From NCBI GenBank assembly GCA_016741995.1, contig JACVCO010000005.1, positions 124,001 to 188,000 on the forward strand: DNA of 64,000 nt, read 5' to 3'. The position numbers and the translations under genes were made by a program. This stretch comes from Hydrogenophaga sp. (GTDB lineage Bacteria > Pseudomonadota > Gammaproteobacteria > Burkholderiales > Burkholderiaceae_C). The notes beneath the pieces are model-generated. The model was given only the letters and a program-made list of their open reading frames with translations. It was not told the DNA's origin and ran no database searches. Shown piece after piece: positions 52,351-62,734 of this stretch. The first letter of the stretch is position 1; each line of letters starts with the position of its first letter.

Positions 52351-52599
52351 GTGAGCAACAACAAAGGCCAGCTCTTGCAAGATCCCTTTCTCAACCAGCT
52401 GCGTCGAGAGCATGTGCCCGTCTCGATCTATCTGGTCAACGGCATCAAGCTGCAGGGGCAGATCGAATCCTTCGATCAGTACGTGGTCCTGCTGCGCAAC
52501 ACGGTCACGCAGATGGTCTACAAGCACGCCATCTCCACCATCGTGCCGGGCCGCCCGATCCAGTTCTCGGTCGCCAACGCCGAAGATTCCAACACCTGA
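52351..52599 (+). CDS. hfq: RNA chaperone Hfq
   Basis: The 82-residue Sm-like protein forms a hexameric ring that pairs small RNAs with mRNAs. Sm1 ([34 protein letters not shown]) and the Sm2 core [10 protein letters not shown], with its RNA-contacting KH, are complete. The start is the GTG at 52351, six bases after GGAG (52341-52344). The upstream in-frame start at 52306 would add residues absent from Hfq. The short C-terminal tail fits betaproteobacterial Hfq. Confidence 0.97.
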   Translation: MSNNKGQLLQDPFLNQLRREHVPVSIYLVNGIKLQGQIESFDQYVVLLRNTVTQMVYKHAISTIVPGRPIQFSVANAEDSNT

Positions 52600-52622
52600 G
52601 CCTGCCGCTCTGAAGCGCCCCA

Positions 52623-52640
52623 GGCCTGCTCTGCCAGGCC
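52623..52640 (+). other. Hairpin between hfq and hflX
   Basis: GGCCTG (52623-52628) and CAGGCC (52635-52640) form a perfect 6-bp stem with a 6-nt loop in the 75-bp gap. There is no T-run after it, so it is at best a weak or factor-dependent stop, or a processing site. Confidence 0.3.
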
Positions 52641-52674
52641 GGGCGGGTAACGCAGGGCGCGTTGCCCCACCGTT

Positions 52675-53859
52675 TTGACTGCCCAGCCCCGCACCGCCAC
52701 CCCCGCCCCAGCCGTCATCCTTGTCGGCGTGGATTTCGGTTTGCCGCATTTCGACGGTGAACTGCACGAGCTCGGCCTGCTGGCCGAAACCGCGGGCTAC
52801 CGGGTGGCCGATCGCGTGGCCTGCAAGCGCCGCGCGCCCGATCCGGCCTTGTTCGTGGGGTCGGGCAAGGCCGACGAGATCAAGATGCTGGCGCAGTCCA
52901 CCGGCGCCACCGAGGTGCTGTTCGACCAATCGCTCAGCCCGGCGCAGCAGCGCAACCTCGAGCGCCACCTGGGCCTGCCGGTCAATGACCGCACCCTGTT
53001 GATCCTGGAGATCTTCGCCCAACGCGCGCGCAGCCACGAAGGCAAGCTGCAGGTCGAGCTCGCGCGCCTGCAGTACCTGTCCACGCGTCTGGTGCGTCGC
53101 TGGTCGCACCTGGAGCGCCAGAGCGGTGGCATCGGCATGCGCGGCGGCCCGGGCGAAACGCAGATCGAACTCGACCGCCGCATGATCGCCGAGGCCATCA
53201 AGCGCACCAAGGAGCGGCTCGAAAAGGTGAAGAAGCAGCGCGCCACGCAGCGCCGCCAGCGCGAGCGGCGCGACGCCTTCACCATCTCGCTGGTGGGCTA
53301 CACCAACGCCGGCAAGAGCTCGCTGTTCAATGCGCTCGTCAAGGCCCGCAGCTATGCGGCCGACCAGTTGTTCGCCACCCTGGACACCACCACGCGCCAG
53401 CTCTATCTGGGGGAAGCCGGGCGCACCGTTTCGCTGTCCGACACCGTGGGTTTCATCCGCGACCTTCCGCACGGTCTGGTGGATGCGTTCGCGGCCACCC
53501 TGCAGGAGGCGGCGGATGCCGACCTGCTGTTGCACGTGGTGGACGCCGCCAACCCCGAACACCCCGAACAGATTGCCGCCGTCGAACGTGTGCTGGGCGA
53601 GATCGGTGCCGCCGAACTGCCCCAGTTGCTGGTGTTCAACAAGCTGGATGCGATCGATCCCGCTCGCGCGCCTCTCCAGCGCATCGACACGATCGAGACC
53701 GGCGGGCGTACCCTGCCGCGGCTGTTCGTCAGTGCGCACGAAGGCACCGGATTGCCCGAACTGCGTGCCTGGCTGGCCGCGGAGCTTGCCCGTCGCAGCA
53801 CCGCGGGCGCCACACAAGACCCCGAGGAAGCGCTTGAAACCGGGAACCCCCGGGCCTGA
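52675..53859 (+). CDS. hflX: GTPase HflX
   Basis: The 394-residue ribosome-splitting GTPase has an N-terminal HflX domain with the glycine-rich GGIGMRGGPGETQIELDRR segment. A helical coiled stretch (about 165-200) and the GTPase domain follow: G1 GYTNAGKSSLF, DTVGFIRDLPH, NKLD. HflX rescues stalled ribosomes after heat stress. The start is a TTG at 52675; no ATG is available before the conserved region and there is no strong Shine-Dalgarno. Translation may depend on the upstream hfq transcript. Confidence 0.93.
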   Translation: MTAQPRTATPAPAVILVGVDFGLPHFDGELHELGLLAETAGYRVADRVACKRRAPDPALFVGSGKADEIKMLAQSTGATEVLFDQSLSPAQQRNLERHLGLPVNDRTLLILEIFAQRARSHEGKLQVELARLQYLSTRLVRRWSHLERQSGGIGMRGGPGETQIELDRRMIAEAIKRTKERLEKVKKQRATQRRQRERRDAFTISLVGYTNAGKSSLFNALVKARSYAADQLFATLDTTTRQLYLGEAGRTVSLSDTVGFIRDLPHGLVDAFAATLQEAADADLLLHVVDAANPEHPEQIAAVERVLGEIGAAELPQLLVFNKLDAIDPARAPLQRIDTIETGGRTLPRLFVSAHEGTGLPELRAWLAAELARRSTAGATQDPEEALETGNPRA

Positions 53860-53911
53860 TTCGGCACAATGTCGGGTCAGCTTTGCTTTGTACACAGGAA
53901 CCACTCGCAGC

Positions 53912-55261
53912 ATGGATGTGACCCCCACCCACCCGCACACCGGCGCGCCGCGCCGGGGCTGGCGCCGCTGGCTCGGCATGTTCAATCTCAACGACCCGCG
54001 CTGGGGCCGTGACGACAACGGCCAGGACGGCCGCAACGACGACGACCGTGGCGCACAGCGGCCCCGTGGCCAGGGCCCCAACCAGGGGCCGCCCGATCTC
54101 GACGAACTGTGGCGCGACTTCAACCGCAAGCTCGGTGGCCTGCTGGGCAACCGCCGCGGGGGTGGTGGCGGGCAGGGCGGTGGTGCCGGCGGCAACGGCG
54201 GCGGTGGCCAGGGCTTCAACCCCAACCCCAAGGCGGCCGGTGTCGGCGTCGGCCTGATCGTCGGCGTGGCCGCGCTGATCTGGCTCGGCACGGGTTTCTT
54301 CATCGTGCAGGAAGGCCAGCAGGCGGTGGTCACGCAGTTCGGCCGCTACCACAGCACCGTGGGGGCTGGCTTCAACTGGCGTCTGCCGTACCCGGTGCAG
54401 CGCCATGAGACCGTGTTCGTGACGCAGCTGCGCTCGGTGGACGTGGGCCGCGACAACGTCGTGCCGGCCACCGGCCTGCGCGAGTCGTCCATGCTGACCG
54501 AAGACGAGAACATCGTCGACATCAAGTTCGTGGTGCAGTACCGCCTGAGCGACGCACGCGCCTTCCTCTTCGAAAGCCGCGACCCCGACCTCGCCGTGCA
54601 GAAGGCCGCCGAGACGGCGGTGCGCGAGGTGGTGGGCAAGATGCGCATGGACGCCGTGCTTGCCGAAGAGCGCGACCAGATCGCGCCGCGTGTTCGCACA
54701 CTCATGCAGACCATCCTCGATCGCTACAACGTCGGTATCGAAGTGGTGGCTGTGAACCTGCAGCAAGGGGGCGTTCGCCCGCCCGAGCAGGTGCAGGCTG
54801 CTTTCGACGACGTGCTGCGCGCTGGCCAGGAGCGCGAGCGCGCCAAGAACGACGCCGAGGCCTACCGCAACGATGTGGTGCCTCGCGCACGCGGTACCGC
54901 CTCGCGCCTGACCGAAGAGGCCGAAGGCTACAAGGCCCGCATCGTGGCCCAGGCGCAAGGTGATTCGCAGCGCTTCCGCTCGGTGCTCACGGAATACCAG
55001 AAGGCGCCGCAGGTCACGCGCGAACGCCTCTACACCGAAGCCATGCAGCAGATCTACGGCAACGTGACCAAGGTGCTGGTGGACACCCAGAACGGCGGCT
55101 CCAATCTGCTGTACCTGCCGCTGGATCGGCTGATGCAGGCGGCGGGTGCATCCCAGACGGCACCCGCACCGACGTCGCTGCCCGGTTCGTCGGCGCCGAC
55201 GCCCACCCCGCTGGAACGCTCGACCGATTCGGCCCGCTCGCGTGAGCGCGAGAGCCGCTGA
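53912..55261 (+). CDS. hflK: FtsH protease modulator HflK
   Basis: The 449-residue membrane protein has a hydrophilic N-terminus with a Gly/Asn/Gln-rich stretch (about 60-105). One transmembrane helix (VGVGLIVGVAALIWLGTGFFIV) and an SPFH/prohibitin domain follow. With HflC it forms a large periplasmic complex around FtsH. The start MDVTPTHPH at 53912 is used; an internal ATG at 53978 (MFNLNDPRWG) matches many homologues and is a real alternative. It is followed after 13 nt by hflC. Confidence 0.93.
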   Translation: MDVTPTHPHTGAPRRGWRRWLGMFNLNDPRWGRDDNGQDGRNDDDRGAQRPRGQGPNQGPPDLDELWRDFNRKLGGLLGNRRGGGGGQGGGAGGNGGGGQGFNPNPKAAGVGVGLIVGVAALIWLGTGFFIVQEGQQAVVTQFGRYHSTVGAGFNWRLPYPVQRHETVFVTQLRSVDVGRDNVVPATGLRESSMLTEDENIVDIKFVVQYRLSDARAFLFESRDPDLAVQKAAETAVREVVGKMRMDAVLAEERDQIAPRVRTLMQTILDRYNVGIEVVAVNLQQGGVRPPEQVQAAFDDVLRAGQERERAKNDAEAYRNDVVPRARGTASRLTEEAEGYKARIVAQAQGDSQRFRSVLTEYQKAPQVTRERLYTEAMQQIYGNVTKVLVDTQNGGSNLLYLPLDRLMQAAGASQTAPAPTSLPGSSAPTPTPLERSTDSARSRERESR

Positions 55262-55274
55262 GCGAGGACAAGAC

Positions 55275-56168
55275 ATGAACAAGATCGGATTCATCATCAC
55301 CTCGCTCATCGTGGTTCTGGCCATTGCCAGCTCCACGCTGTTCGTCGTCGACCAGCGCCAGTTCGGCGTTGTCTACCAGCTCGGCCAGATCAAGCAGGTC
55401 GTCACCGAGCCGGGGCTGAACTTCAAGCTGCCCCCGCCGTTCCAGAACGTCTCCTACATCGACAAGCGCCTGCTCACGCTCGAAAGCCAGGACAGCGAAC
55501 CCACGCTGACCGCCGAGAAGCAGCGCGTGGTGATCGACTGGTACGTGCGCTGGCGCATCAGCGAGCCGCAGGCCTACATCCGCAACGTCGGTACCAACGA
55601 ACGCGCCGGTGCCCTGCAGCTCAACCGCGTGGTGCGCAACTCGTTCCAGCAGGAAGTGAACAAGCGCACCCTGCGTGAATTGCTCTCGGCGCGACGCGAC
55701 GACCTCATGCGCGACGTGCAACGCCAGGTCACCGCTGCCATCCAGAGCGCCAACCAGCCCTGGGGCATGGAGGTGGTGGACGTGCGTATCAACCGCGTCG
55801 ACTACGCCGAATCCATCGTGACATCGGTCTACCAGCGCATGGAGGCCGAGCGCAAGCGGGTGGCCAACGAATTGCGTTCCACCGGCTTTGCTGAAGGCGA
55901 GGCCATCCGCGCCGATGCCGACCGGCAGCGCGAGGTCACCGTGGCCGAGGCCTACCGCGATGCCCAGCGCATCAAGGGTGAAGGCGATGCCCTGGCAGCC
56001 GCTGCGTTCTCCGACGCCTTCGGTCGCGATCCGGCGTTCGCGCGGTTTTACCGCCAGCTCGAAGCCTACAAGTCCAGCTTTGCTGGCAAGGGCGACGTGA
56101 TGGTGGTGGATCCCTCGACCGATTTCTTTGGCGCGCTGCGCAGCAGCAACCTGCCAGCACCCCGGTGA
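55275..56168 (+). CDS. hflC: FtsH protease modulator HflC
   Basis: The 297-residue partner of HflK has an N-terminal transmembrane segment (IGFIITSLIVVLAIASSTLFVV) and an SPFH domain (VDQRQFGVVYQLGQIKQVV, then the RINRVDYAESIVTSVYQRM helix). A coiled-coil end includes FYRQLEAYKSSF. It restrains FtsH action on membrane substrates. AGGAC at 55265-55269 supports the start. It is one base from the DUF2065 gene. Confidence 0.94.
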   Translation: MNKIGFIITSLIVVLAIASSTLFVVDQRQFGVVYQLGQIKQVVTEPGLNFKLPPPFQNVSYIDKRLLTLESQDSEPTLTAEKQRVVIDWYVRWRISEPQAYIRNVGTNERAGALQLNRVVRNSFQQEVNKRTLRELLSARRDDLMRDVQRQVTAAIQSANQPWGMEVVDVRINRVDYAESIVTSVYQRMEAERKRVANELRSTGFAEGEAIRADADRQREVTVAEAYRDAQRIKGEGDALAAAAFSDAFGRDPAFARFYRQLEAYKSSFAGKGDVMVVDPSTDFFGALRSSNLPAPR

Positions 56169-56169
56169 C

Positions 56170-56355
56170 ATGAGCGAGGCCTGGTGGCTCGCACTGGGCC
56201 TGGTGCTGGTCTTCGAAGGCCTGCTGCCGCTGATCTCGCCCGGTGGCTGGCGGCGCGTGTTCAGCCAGATGCTCACGCTGCGCGACGGGCAGATCCGTTT
56301 TTTCGGCCTGATCAGCGTGGCCATCGGCGCGCTGATCGCCATGCTGTTCGGCTGA
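56170..56355 (+). CDS. Small DUF2065 (YjeT-like) membrane protein
   Basis: The 61-residue protein has two hydrophobic helices (about 4-24, WWLALGLVLVFEGLLPLI, and 43-60, FFGLISVAIGALIAMLFG) joined by a basic loop with GWRRVF. This matches the YjeT/DUF2065 family, normally found right after hflC. The start is immediately after the hflC stop. Function is unknown; the position suggests a role near the FtsH-HflKC complex. Confidence 0.85.
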   Translation: MSEAWWLALGLVLVFEGLLPLISPGGWRRVFSQMLTLRDGQIRFFGLISVAIGALIAMLFG

Positions 56356-56385
56356 GCCGCTGCCGGGCGGCCCGGACCCGCCCGG

Positions 56386-56391
56386 TAGAAT
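56386..56391 (+). promoter_or_regulatory. Candidate hisZ -10 element
   Basis: TAGAAT (five of six) lies 29 bp before hisZ in a GC-rich gap. No recognisable -35 is present. Confidence 0.3.
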
Positions 56392-56420
56392 CGCGTTTTT
56401 AACAGCGTCCCCCAAACGCC

Positions 56421-57587
56421 ATGTCTGCCTGGGTCCTCCCGGATCACATCGCCGATGTCCTGCCCTCCGAGGCCCGGCACATCGAAGAACTCCGCCGAAG
56501 CCTGCTCGACACCGCGCGCTCGTATGGCTACGAGCTCGTGATGCCGCCGCTGGTGGAGCACATCGAATCCCTGCTCACCGGCACCGGTGAGTCGCTCGAT
56601 CTCCAGACCTTCAAGCTCGTCGACCAGTTGAGCGGCCGCACGCTCGGCCTGCGCGCCGACAGCACGCCGCAGGTCGCCCGCATTGATGCCCACCTGCTCA
56701 ACCGGCACGGCGTGGCGCGCCTTTGTTATTGCGGGCCCGTGGTGCACACCCGCATCGACCGCCCTGCGGCGGGCCGTGAGCCGCTGCAGTTCGGTGCAGA
56801 GATCTATGGCCATGCGGGGCTGGAGGCCGACCTTGAGGCCGTGGAGCTGGCGCAGGCCTGCCTGCGTGCGGCGGGCCTGCGCGATCTGCAACTCGACCTG
56901 GCCGATGTGCGCGTGATCGATGCCGTGCTCGATCCGTTGCACCTGCCTGCGGCCCAGGTGGCCCGGTTGCATGCCGCCCTCACCGCGAAGGACGCGGCCG
57001 AACTGCGCTCGCTGGCGCGCGAACTGCCGGCGGCCACGCGTACCGATCTGTCGCTGCTGACCACGCTCTACGGCGACGTGTCGGTGCTCGGCGAAGCACG
57101 GCGTGGCCTCACGCCATCGCCCACGCTGCACGCCGCGCTGGACGCGCTGCAATGGCTCGCCGATCACGTGCAGGGCATGGGCCTCTCGTTCGACTTGTCC
57201 GATCTGCGGGGCTACGCCTACTACAGCGGCGTGCGCTTTGCGGTGTTCGCCCGCGATGCACAGGGCCCGGCGGCCGATATCGCACGCGGCGGCCGCTACG
57301 ACGAGGTGGGCGCGGTGTTCGGCCGCAAGCGGCCCGCCGTGGGCTTCAGCCTCGACGTGAAGGAACTGGTGGCCGCCGTGGCGCCGCGCGCGCTGGCCGC
57401 CGCCATTCGCGCGCCCTGGAGTACCGATGCCGGGCTGCGCGAGGCCATTGCCGCCTTGCGCGCACAAGGCCAGACCGTGGTGTGCGCCTTGCCGGGCCAC
57501 GACCACCAGGTCGATGAATTCCACTGCGACCGCGAGCTGGTGCCTGACACCGGCCGCGCGGGCACCTGGACCGTACGAACCCTCTGA
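56421..57587 (+). CDS. hisZ: ATP phosphoribosyltransferase regulatory subunit HisZ
   Basis: The 388-residue protein resembles the catalytic core of histidyl-tRNA synthetase, with motif 2-like remnants ([31 protein letters not shown] and [19 protein letters not shown]). It lacks the anticodon domain. HisZ joins short-form HisG to make the feedback-controlled first enzyme of histidine synthesis. Its presence implies a short-form HisG elsewhere. It precedes purA by 12 nt, as in other betaproteobacteria. Confidence 0.93.
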   Translation: MSAWVLPDHIADVLPSEARHIEELRRSLLDTARSYGYELVMPPLVEHIESLLTGTGESLDLQTFKLVDQLSGRTLGLRADSTPQVARIDAHLLNRHGVARLCYCGPVVHTRIDRPAAGREPLQFGAEIYGHAGLEADLEAVELAQACLRAAGLRDLQLDLADVRVIDAVLDPLHLPAAQVARLHAALTAKDAAELRSLARELPAATRTDLSLLTTLYGDVSVLGEARRGLTPSPTLHAALDALQWLADHVQGMGLSFDLSDLRGYAYYSGVRFAVFARDAQGPAADIARGGRYDEVGAVFGRKRPAVGFSLDVKELVAAVAPRALAAAIRAPWSTDAGLREAIAALRAQGQTVVCALPGHDHQVDEFHCDRELVPDTGRAGTWTVRTL

Positions 57588-58988
<1,401 letters not shown>

Positions 58989-59050
58989 TTCCGGGTAGGG
59001 CGCTCGAATCTGTCACCCCAAACTCTTCCGAACCCCCACCCGGAGCCCGC

Positions 59051-59575
59051 ATGCTCACCGAAGACGGCAAACACCTCTACGTCTCCTACGACGAGTACCA
59101 CAACCTGATCGAGAAGCTCGCGCTCAAGGTCTACCAGTCGGGCTGGGAGTTCGACACCATCCTGTGCCTGGCGCGCGGTGGCATGCGCCCCGGTGACATC
59201 CTCTCGCGCATCTTCGACAAGCCGCTGGCCATCATGTCCACCAGCTCCTACCGCGCCGAGGCCGGCACGGTGCAGGGCAAGCTCGACATCGCGCGCTACA
59301 TCACCACGCCCAAGGGCGAGATCGCGGGCAAGGTGCTGCTGGTCGACGACCTGGCCGATTCGGGCCACACGCTCAAGGTCGTGATCGACCTGCTGAAGAA
59401 CAACTACTCGCCCATCTCCGAGTTGCGCAGCGCGGTGATCTGGACCAAGGCGCTCTCCACCTTCACGCCCGATTACTCGGTGGAATACCTGCCCACCAAC
59501 CCCTGGATCCACCAGCCGTTCGAGGGCTACGACAGCCTGCGCCCCGCCCAGTTGCTGGAAAAGTGGAAAGTCTGA
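59051..59575 (+). CDS. Phosphoribosyltransferase (purine salvage type)
   Basis: The 174-residue type I phosphoribosyltransferase has the PRPP-binding loop LLVDDLADSGHTL in the middle and an N-terminal CLARGGMRPGD. A hood follows (YLPTNPWIHQPFE). The layout resembles xanthine-guanine or hypoxanthine phosphoribosyltransferases, and placement after purA fits purine salvage, but the base specificity is not clear. CGGAG is six bases before the ATG. Its stop shares a base with the next start (TGATG). Confidence 0.88.
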   Translation: MLTEDGKHLYVSYDEYHNLIEKLALKVYQSGWEFDTILCLARGGMRPGDILSRIFDKPLAIMSTSSYRAEAGTVQGKLDIARYITTPKGEIAGKVLLVDDLADSGHTLKVVIDLLKNNYSPISELRSAVIWTKALSTFTPDYSVEYLPTNPWIHQPFEGYDSLRPAQLLEKWKV

Positions 59576-60765
59576 TGGCGTCGGGGAAGCGCTCCACCGG
59601 CCTCATCCACCACCCTTACAAGCCCCCCGGGGGCTTCGAGGCCGTCGCGCCGGGTGTGCACAAGGCCTCGACCGTCATCTTCCCCAACGTGCATGCGCTG
59701 CGCACGTTCGACTGGAAGGACAAGAGCGGCTACACCTATGGCCTGCACGGCACGCCCACCACCTTCACGCTCGAGGAGCGCATCGCCACGCTCGACGGCG
59801 GGCGTTTCTGCGTGTTGGCCCCCAGCGGCCTGTCGGCCATGGCCCTGGTGGACATGGCCTTCCTGCGCACCGGCGACGAGCTGCTGATCCCCGACAACGG
59901 CTATGAACCCGGCAAGAGTTTCGCCGCCGGCGAGCTGGCCGAGTGGGGCATCACGCACCGCTTCTACGACCCCATGGACCCGGCCGACCTGGCCGCGAAG
60001 ATATCGCCGGCCACCCGCCTGGTGTGGCTGGAGGCCGCGGGCTCCATCACGCTGGAGTTTCCCGACGTGCCCGCGCTGGTCGCGGTGGTCAAGGCGGCCA
60101 ACCAGGGCCGTGAGCGCCCCATCGTCACCGCGCTGGACAGTACCTGGGGTGCCGGCATCGCCTACCAGCCGTTCGAGCTGGGCGTGGACATCTCCCTTCA
60201 GGCGCTGACCAAGTACGCCAGCGGCGGGGCCGACGTGCTCATGGGCTCGATCGTCACGCGCGACGAGGCCCTGCACCGCGCCGTGCTGCTGTGCCACATG
60301 CGCCTGGGCCTGTTCATCGGCGTGAACGACGCCGAGCTCGTGCTGCGTGGCCTGCACTCCATCGAACTGCGCTACCAGCGGCAGGACGCCACCGCCCGCG
60401 AGCTGGCGGTCTGGCTGCAGGGGCAACCGGGCGTGGCCCGCGTGTTCCACCCCGCGCTGCCCGGCTCGCCCGGGCACGACACCTGGAAGCGCGACGCCAG
60501 CGCGGCCGCCTGCCTGTTCAGCGCCGCGTTCGAGCCCGGCATTTCCCAGGCCCGCATCGACGCGTTCTGCGATGCCCTGCGCCTGTTCAAGCTGGGCTGG
60601 AGCTGGGCCGGCCCCATCAGCCTTTGTGCGCCCTACAACGTGCCCGGCATCCGCAAGCTGGGTTGGCCCCACGCGGGGGGTCTGGTACGCTTTGCCGCCG
60701 GCCTGGAGCACGTCGAAGACCTCCGCGCCGATCTGGCCCAGGCCTTGCCGCAATTGCAGGCCTGA
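59575..60765 (+). CDS. metC: Cystathionine beta-lyase (PLP Cys/Met metabolism family)
   Basis: The 396-residue PLP enzyme has GYTYGLHGTPT near the N-terminus, the substrate region LAPSGLSAMALVDM, and the PLP lysine Lys213 in LTKYASGGAD. MetC converts cystathionine to homocysteine, pyruvate and ammonia. AALD/DSTWGAG before the lysine also fits. C-beta-lyase is preferred to gamma-synthase by overall resemblance, but the reaction is inferred. It overlaps the phosphoribosyltransferase gene by one base. Confidence 0.88.
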   Translation: MASGKRSTGLIHHPYKPPGGFEAVAPGVHKASTVIFPNVHALRTFDWKDKSGYTYGLHGTPTTFTLEERIATLDGGRFCVLAPSGLSAMALVDMAFLRTGDELLIPDNGYEPGKSFAAGELAEWGITHRFYDPMDPADLAAKISPATRLVWLEAAGSITLEFPDVPALVAVVKAANQGRERPIVTALDSTWGAGIAYQPFELGVDISLQALTKYASGGADVLMGSIVTRDEALHRAVLLCHMRLGLFIGVNDAELVLRGLHSIELRYQRQDATARELAVWLQGQPGVARVFHPALPGSPGHDTWKRDASAAACLFSAAFEPGISQARIDAFCDALRLFKLGWSWAGPISLCAPYNVPGIRKLGWPHAGGLVRFAAGLEHVEDLRADLAQALPQLQA

Positions 60766-60791
60766 TCTCACCCACCTCTCAGGACACCGCC

Positions 60792-60977
60792 TTGGCCACG
60801 CCGAACTACGGATACGAAAAGCGCCAGCGCGAGCTGGCAAAGAAGCAGAAGAAGGAAGAGAAAGCGCGGCAGAAGGCTGCGCGCAAGACCGGCGATGGGC
60901 CCCATCCCGGTGACGAACCGCAGGACGGTGCCGACGCCACGGGCACGGCCAACGGCGAAGGCGGCAGCGCCGACTGA
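60792..60977 (+). CDS. Small Lys-rich protein of unknown function
   Basis: The 61-residue product starts at a TTG after AGGA. It has a short hydrophobic-aromatic N-terminus (ATPNYGYEKRQREL), a strongly basic helix (AKKQKKEEKARQKAARK) and an acidic glycine-rich tail. Similar short basic proteins are annotated as hypothetical in betaproteobacteria, as far as I recall. It is 26 nt after metC. It could bind nucleic acid or ribosomes, but nothing proves this. Confidence 0.65.
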   Translation: MATPNYGYEKRQRELAKKQKKEEKARQKAARKTGDGPHPGDEPQDGADATGTANGEGGSAD

Positions 60978-60995
60978 GCGCGCCCGCGGGGCCGT

Positions 60996-62060
60996 TCAGT
61001 GCGCCTCGGTGGCGATCAGTGAGCGGGCGGCGGCCCGCATGGCCCGGTCGGATCGGTCGGGCACGGGGCAAGACAGGGCTTGCGGGTAGCGCTGGAAGTT
61101 GCGCTGCGTCGAGGCCAGGTAGGTGGGGTCGTAGTGCCGCACCAGCAAATCCAGCACCACGGCAGGCGTGTTCCCCGCGCGCACCTGCTCCGCCCAACTG
61201 TTCACGACCTCGGCGCCGCGCATCTCCCGCAATGCCTGCAGGCGCTCGATGAAGAAATCGGGGCGCTCCACGAAGAAGGCATAGTCTTCCAGCAACAGGG
61301 CCACGCGCTCGCCGTCGGCCAGTTGCAGTGCGATGCATTCGCTCGTGCGCATCGCCTCCATCAGGGCGTCGGGCACGCGCAGGTTGCCCACTTTCTTGCT
61401 CTCGCTTTCCACGTACACGGGGCGTGCCGGGTCGAAACGGCGCAGCGCATCCCAGATGAGCGAGTCGAAATGCTTCTGGCTGGGCTGCGGCTGCCCGGGC
61501 AGCAGGCCCAGCACCGAGCTGCGGTGGCGGGCCAGGGCCTCGAGGTCGAGCACCTGTGCGCCCTCGGTCGCGAGGGCCTGCAGCAGGCGCGTCTTGCCGC
61601 TGCCCGTGGGGCCGCAGAGCACGCGGTAGCGCAGGCCCGGTGCCCGTTGCGCCAGATCGTCCACCAGTGCCGCGCGCCAGGCCTTGTAGCCACCTTCGAT
61701 GAGCGTGACCTGAAAACCGATGGCCCCCAGGATGGTGGCCAGAGAGCCGCTGCGGTGCCCGCCGCGCCAGCAATACGCCAGCGGCCGCCAGCCCTTGGGT
61801 TTGTCGATCACCTCGCGCTCGATGTGGGCTGCGATGTTGCGTGCCGCCAGCGCTGCCCCGCGTTTCTTCGCTTCGAAGGCGCTGTCCTGCCGGTACATCG
61901 TCCCGATGGTGATGCGCTCGGCGTTGTTCAAGGTGGGCCAGTTCACCGCGCCGGGCAGGTGGTCCAGGGCGTACTCGTCCTCGGTGCGGGCATCGATGAA
62001 GGTGTCGAACTCGGCGAGGCGCCGCAGCACCTCGTTGGCGCTGAGAAAGGCAACGGGCAT
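60996..62060 (-). CDS. selU: tRNA 2-selenouridine synthase
   Basis: The 354-residue protein (also called MnmH) has an N-terminal rhodanese domain with catalytic Cys97 (YCWRGGHRSGS) and a P-loop GPTGSGKT at about 150-157. DARTEDEYALDHLPGAVNWP is characteristic. It converts 2-thiouridine to 2-selenouridine at the wobble position of some tRNAs, and needs selenophosphate from SelD. No selD is in this window, so whether it works in selenium metabolism here is open. It lies 8 nt after tesA in the same direction. Confidence 0.93.
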   Translation of the reverse strand: MPVAFLSANEVLRRLAEFDTFIDARTEDEYALDHLPGAVNWPTLNNAERITIGTMYRQDSAFEAKKRGAALAARNIAAHIEREVIDKPKGWRPLAYCWRGGHRSGSLATILGAIGFQVTLIEGGYKAWRAALVDDLAQRAPGLRYRVLCGPTGSGKTRLLQALATEGAQVLDLEALARHRSSVLGLLPGQPQPSQKHFDSLIWDALRRFDPARPVYVESESKKVGNLRVPDALMEAMRTSECIALQLADGERVALLLEDYAFFVERPDFFIERLQALREMRGAEVVNSWAEQVRAGNTPAVVLDLLVRHYDPTYLASTQRNFQRYPQALSCPVPDRSDRAMRAAARSLIATEAH

Positions 62061-62068
62061 GGGCAGGA

Positions 62069-62734
62069 TTATCCCGCCGCGACCAGCTTCCTCAGTTCGG
62101 GCCAGACCGTGTCTCGCATGATCGGCTGGGCCTTTTCGTTGGGGTGGATGCGGTCGCTCTGGAACAGCGCCAGCGGGTCGGCGATGTCGGCGACGCCCTT
62201 GAGGAAGAAGGGCACCAGCGCGGTTTTTTCGTCGCGCGCCACACCGGTGAAGATCTCGCGGAACTCCTGCGCGTACTTCGTACCGTAGTTGGGCGGCATG
62301 TCCATGCCCAGCAACAGCACGCGCGCGCCCGCCGCCTTGGCGGCTTTCGCCATGGCGCCGATGTTCTCGCGCGTCATGGACAGGGGCAGGCCGCGCAGGG
62401 CGTCGTTGCCCCCGAGCTCGATCACCACCACCGCAGGCTGGTGTTGCTTGAGCAGCGCGGGCAGGCGCGAGCGGCCTCCCGAGGTGGTGTCGCCGCTGAT
62501 GCTGGCGTTGATCACCCGGGCATTGAGTTTTTCGGCGGCGATTTTTTGTTCGGTGAGCGCGACCCAGCCACTGCCGCGGCGCAGGCCGTACTCGGCGCTG
62601 AGGGAATCGCCCACCACCAGCACCACCGGGGCCGGTTTGCCCTGAGCATGCAGCACGCCGACATGTCCGAATGACAGCGCTGTAATCAGGCACAGGCTAA
62701 AGTGGCGGCGGTTTGAAATCTGGGATTGCTTCAT
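62069..62734 (-). CDS. tesA: Periplasmic SGNH-family esterase (TesA-like)
   Basis: The 221-residue secreted enzyme has a signal-like N-terminus (FSLCLITALSFGHVGVLHAQ). The GDSL block carries Ser44 (VVGDSLSAEYGL). ISGDTTSGG, the GGNDALRGL block and the C-terminal DRIHPN supply the Asp and His. The family hydrolyses thioesters, esters or lysophospholipids. Its ATG (minus strand, 62732-62734) overlaps the ATG of the divergent ABC ATPase gene (62733-62735). No Shine-Dalgarno is evident for either. Confidence 0.9.
   Translation of the reverse strand: MKQSQISNRRHFSLCLITALSFGHVGVLHAQGKPAPVVLVVGDSLSAEYGLRRGSGWVALTEQKIAAEKLNARVINASISGDTTSGGRSRLPALLKQHQPAVVVIELGGNDALRGLPLSMTRENIGAMAKAAKAAGARVLLLGMDMPPNYGTKYAQEFREIFTGVARDEKTALVPFFLKGVADIADPLALFQSDRIHPNEKAQPIMRDTVWPELRKLVAAG

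Noticed and set aside
54000-54240. Gly/Asn/Gln-rich repeats in the hflK 5' region
   Set aside because: Known low-complexity N-terminal region of HflK; not a separate gene or repeat element.
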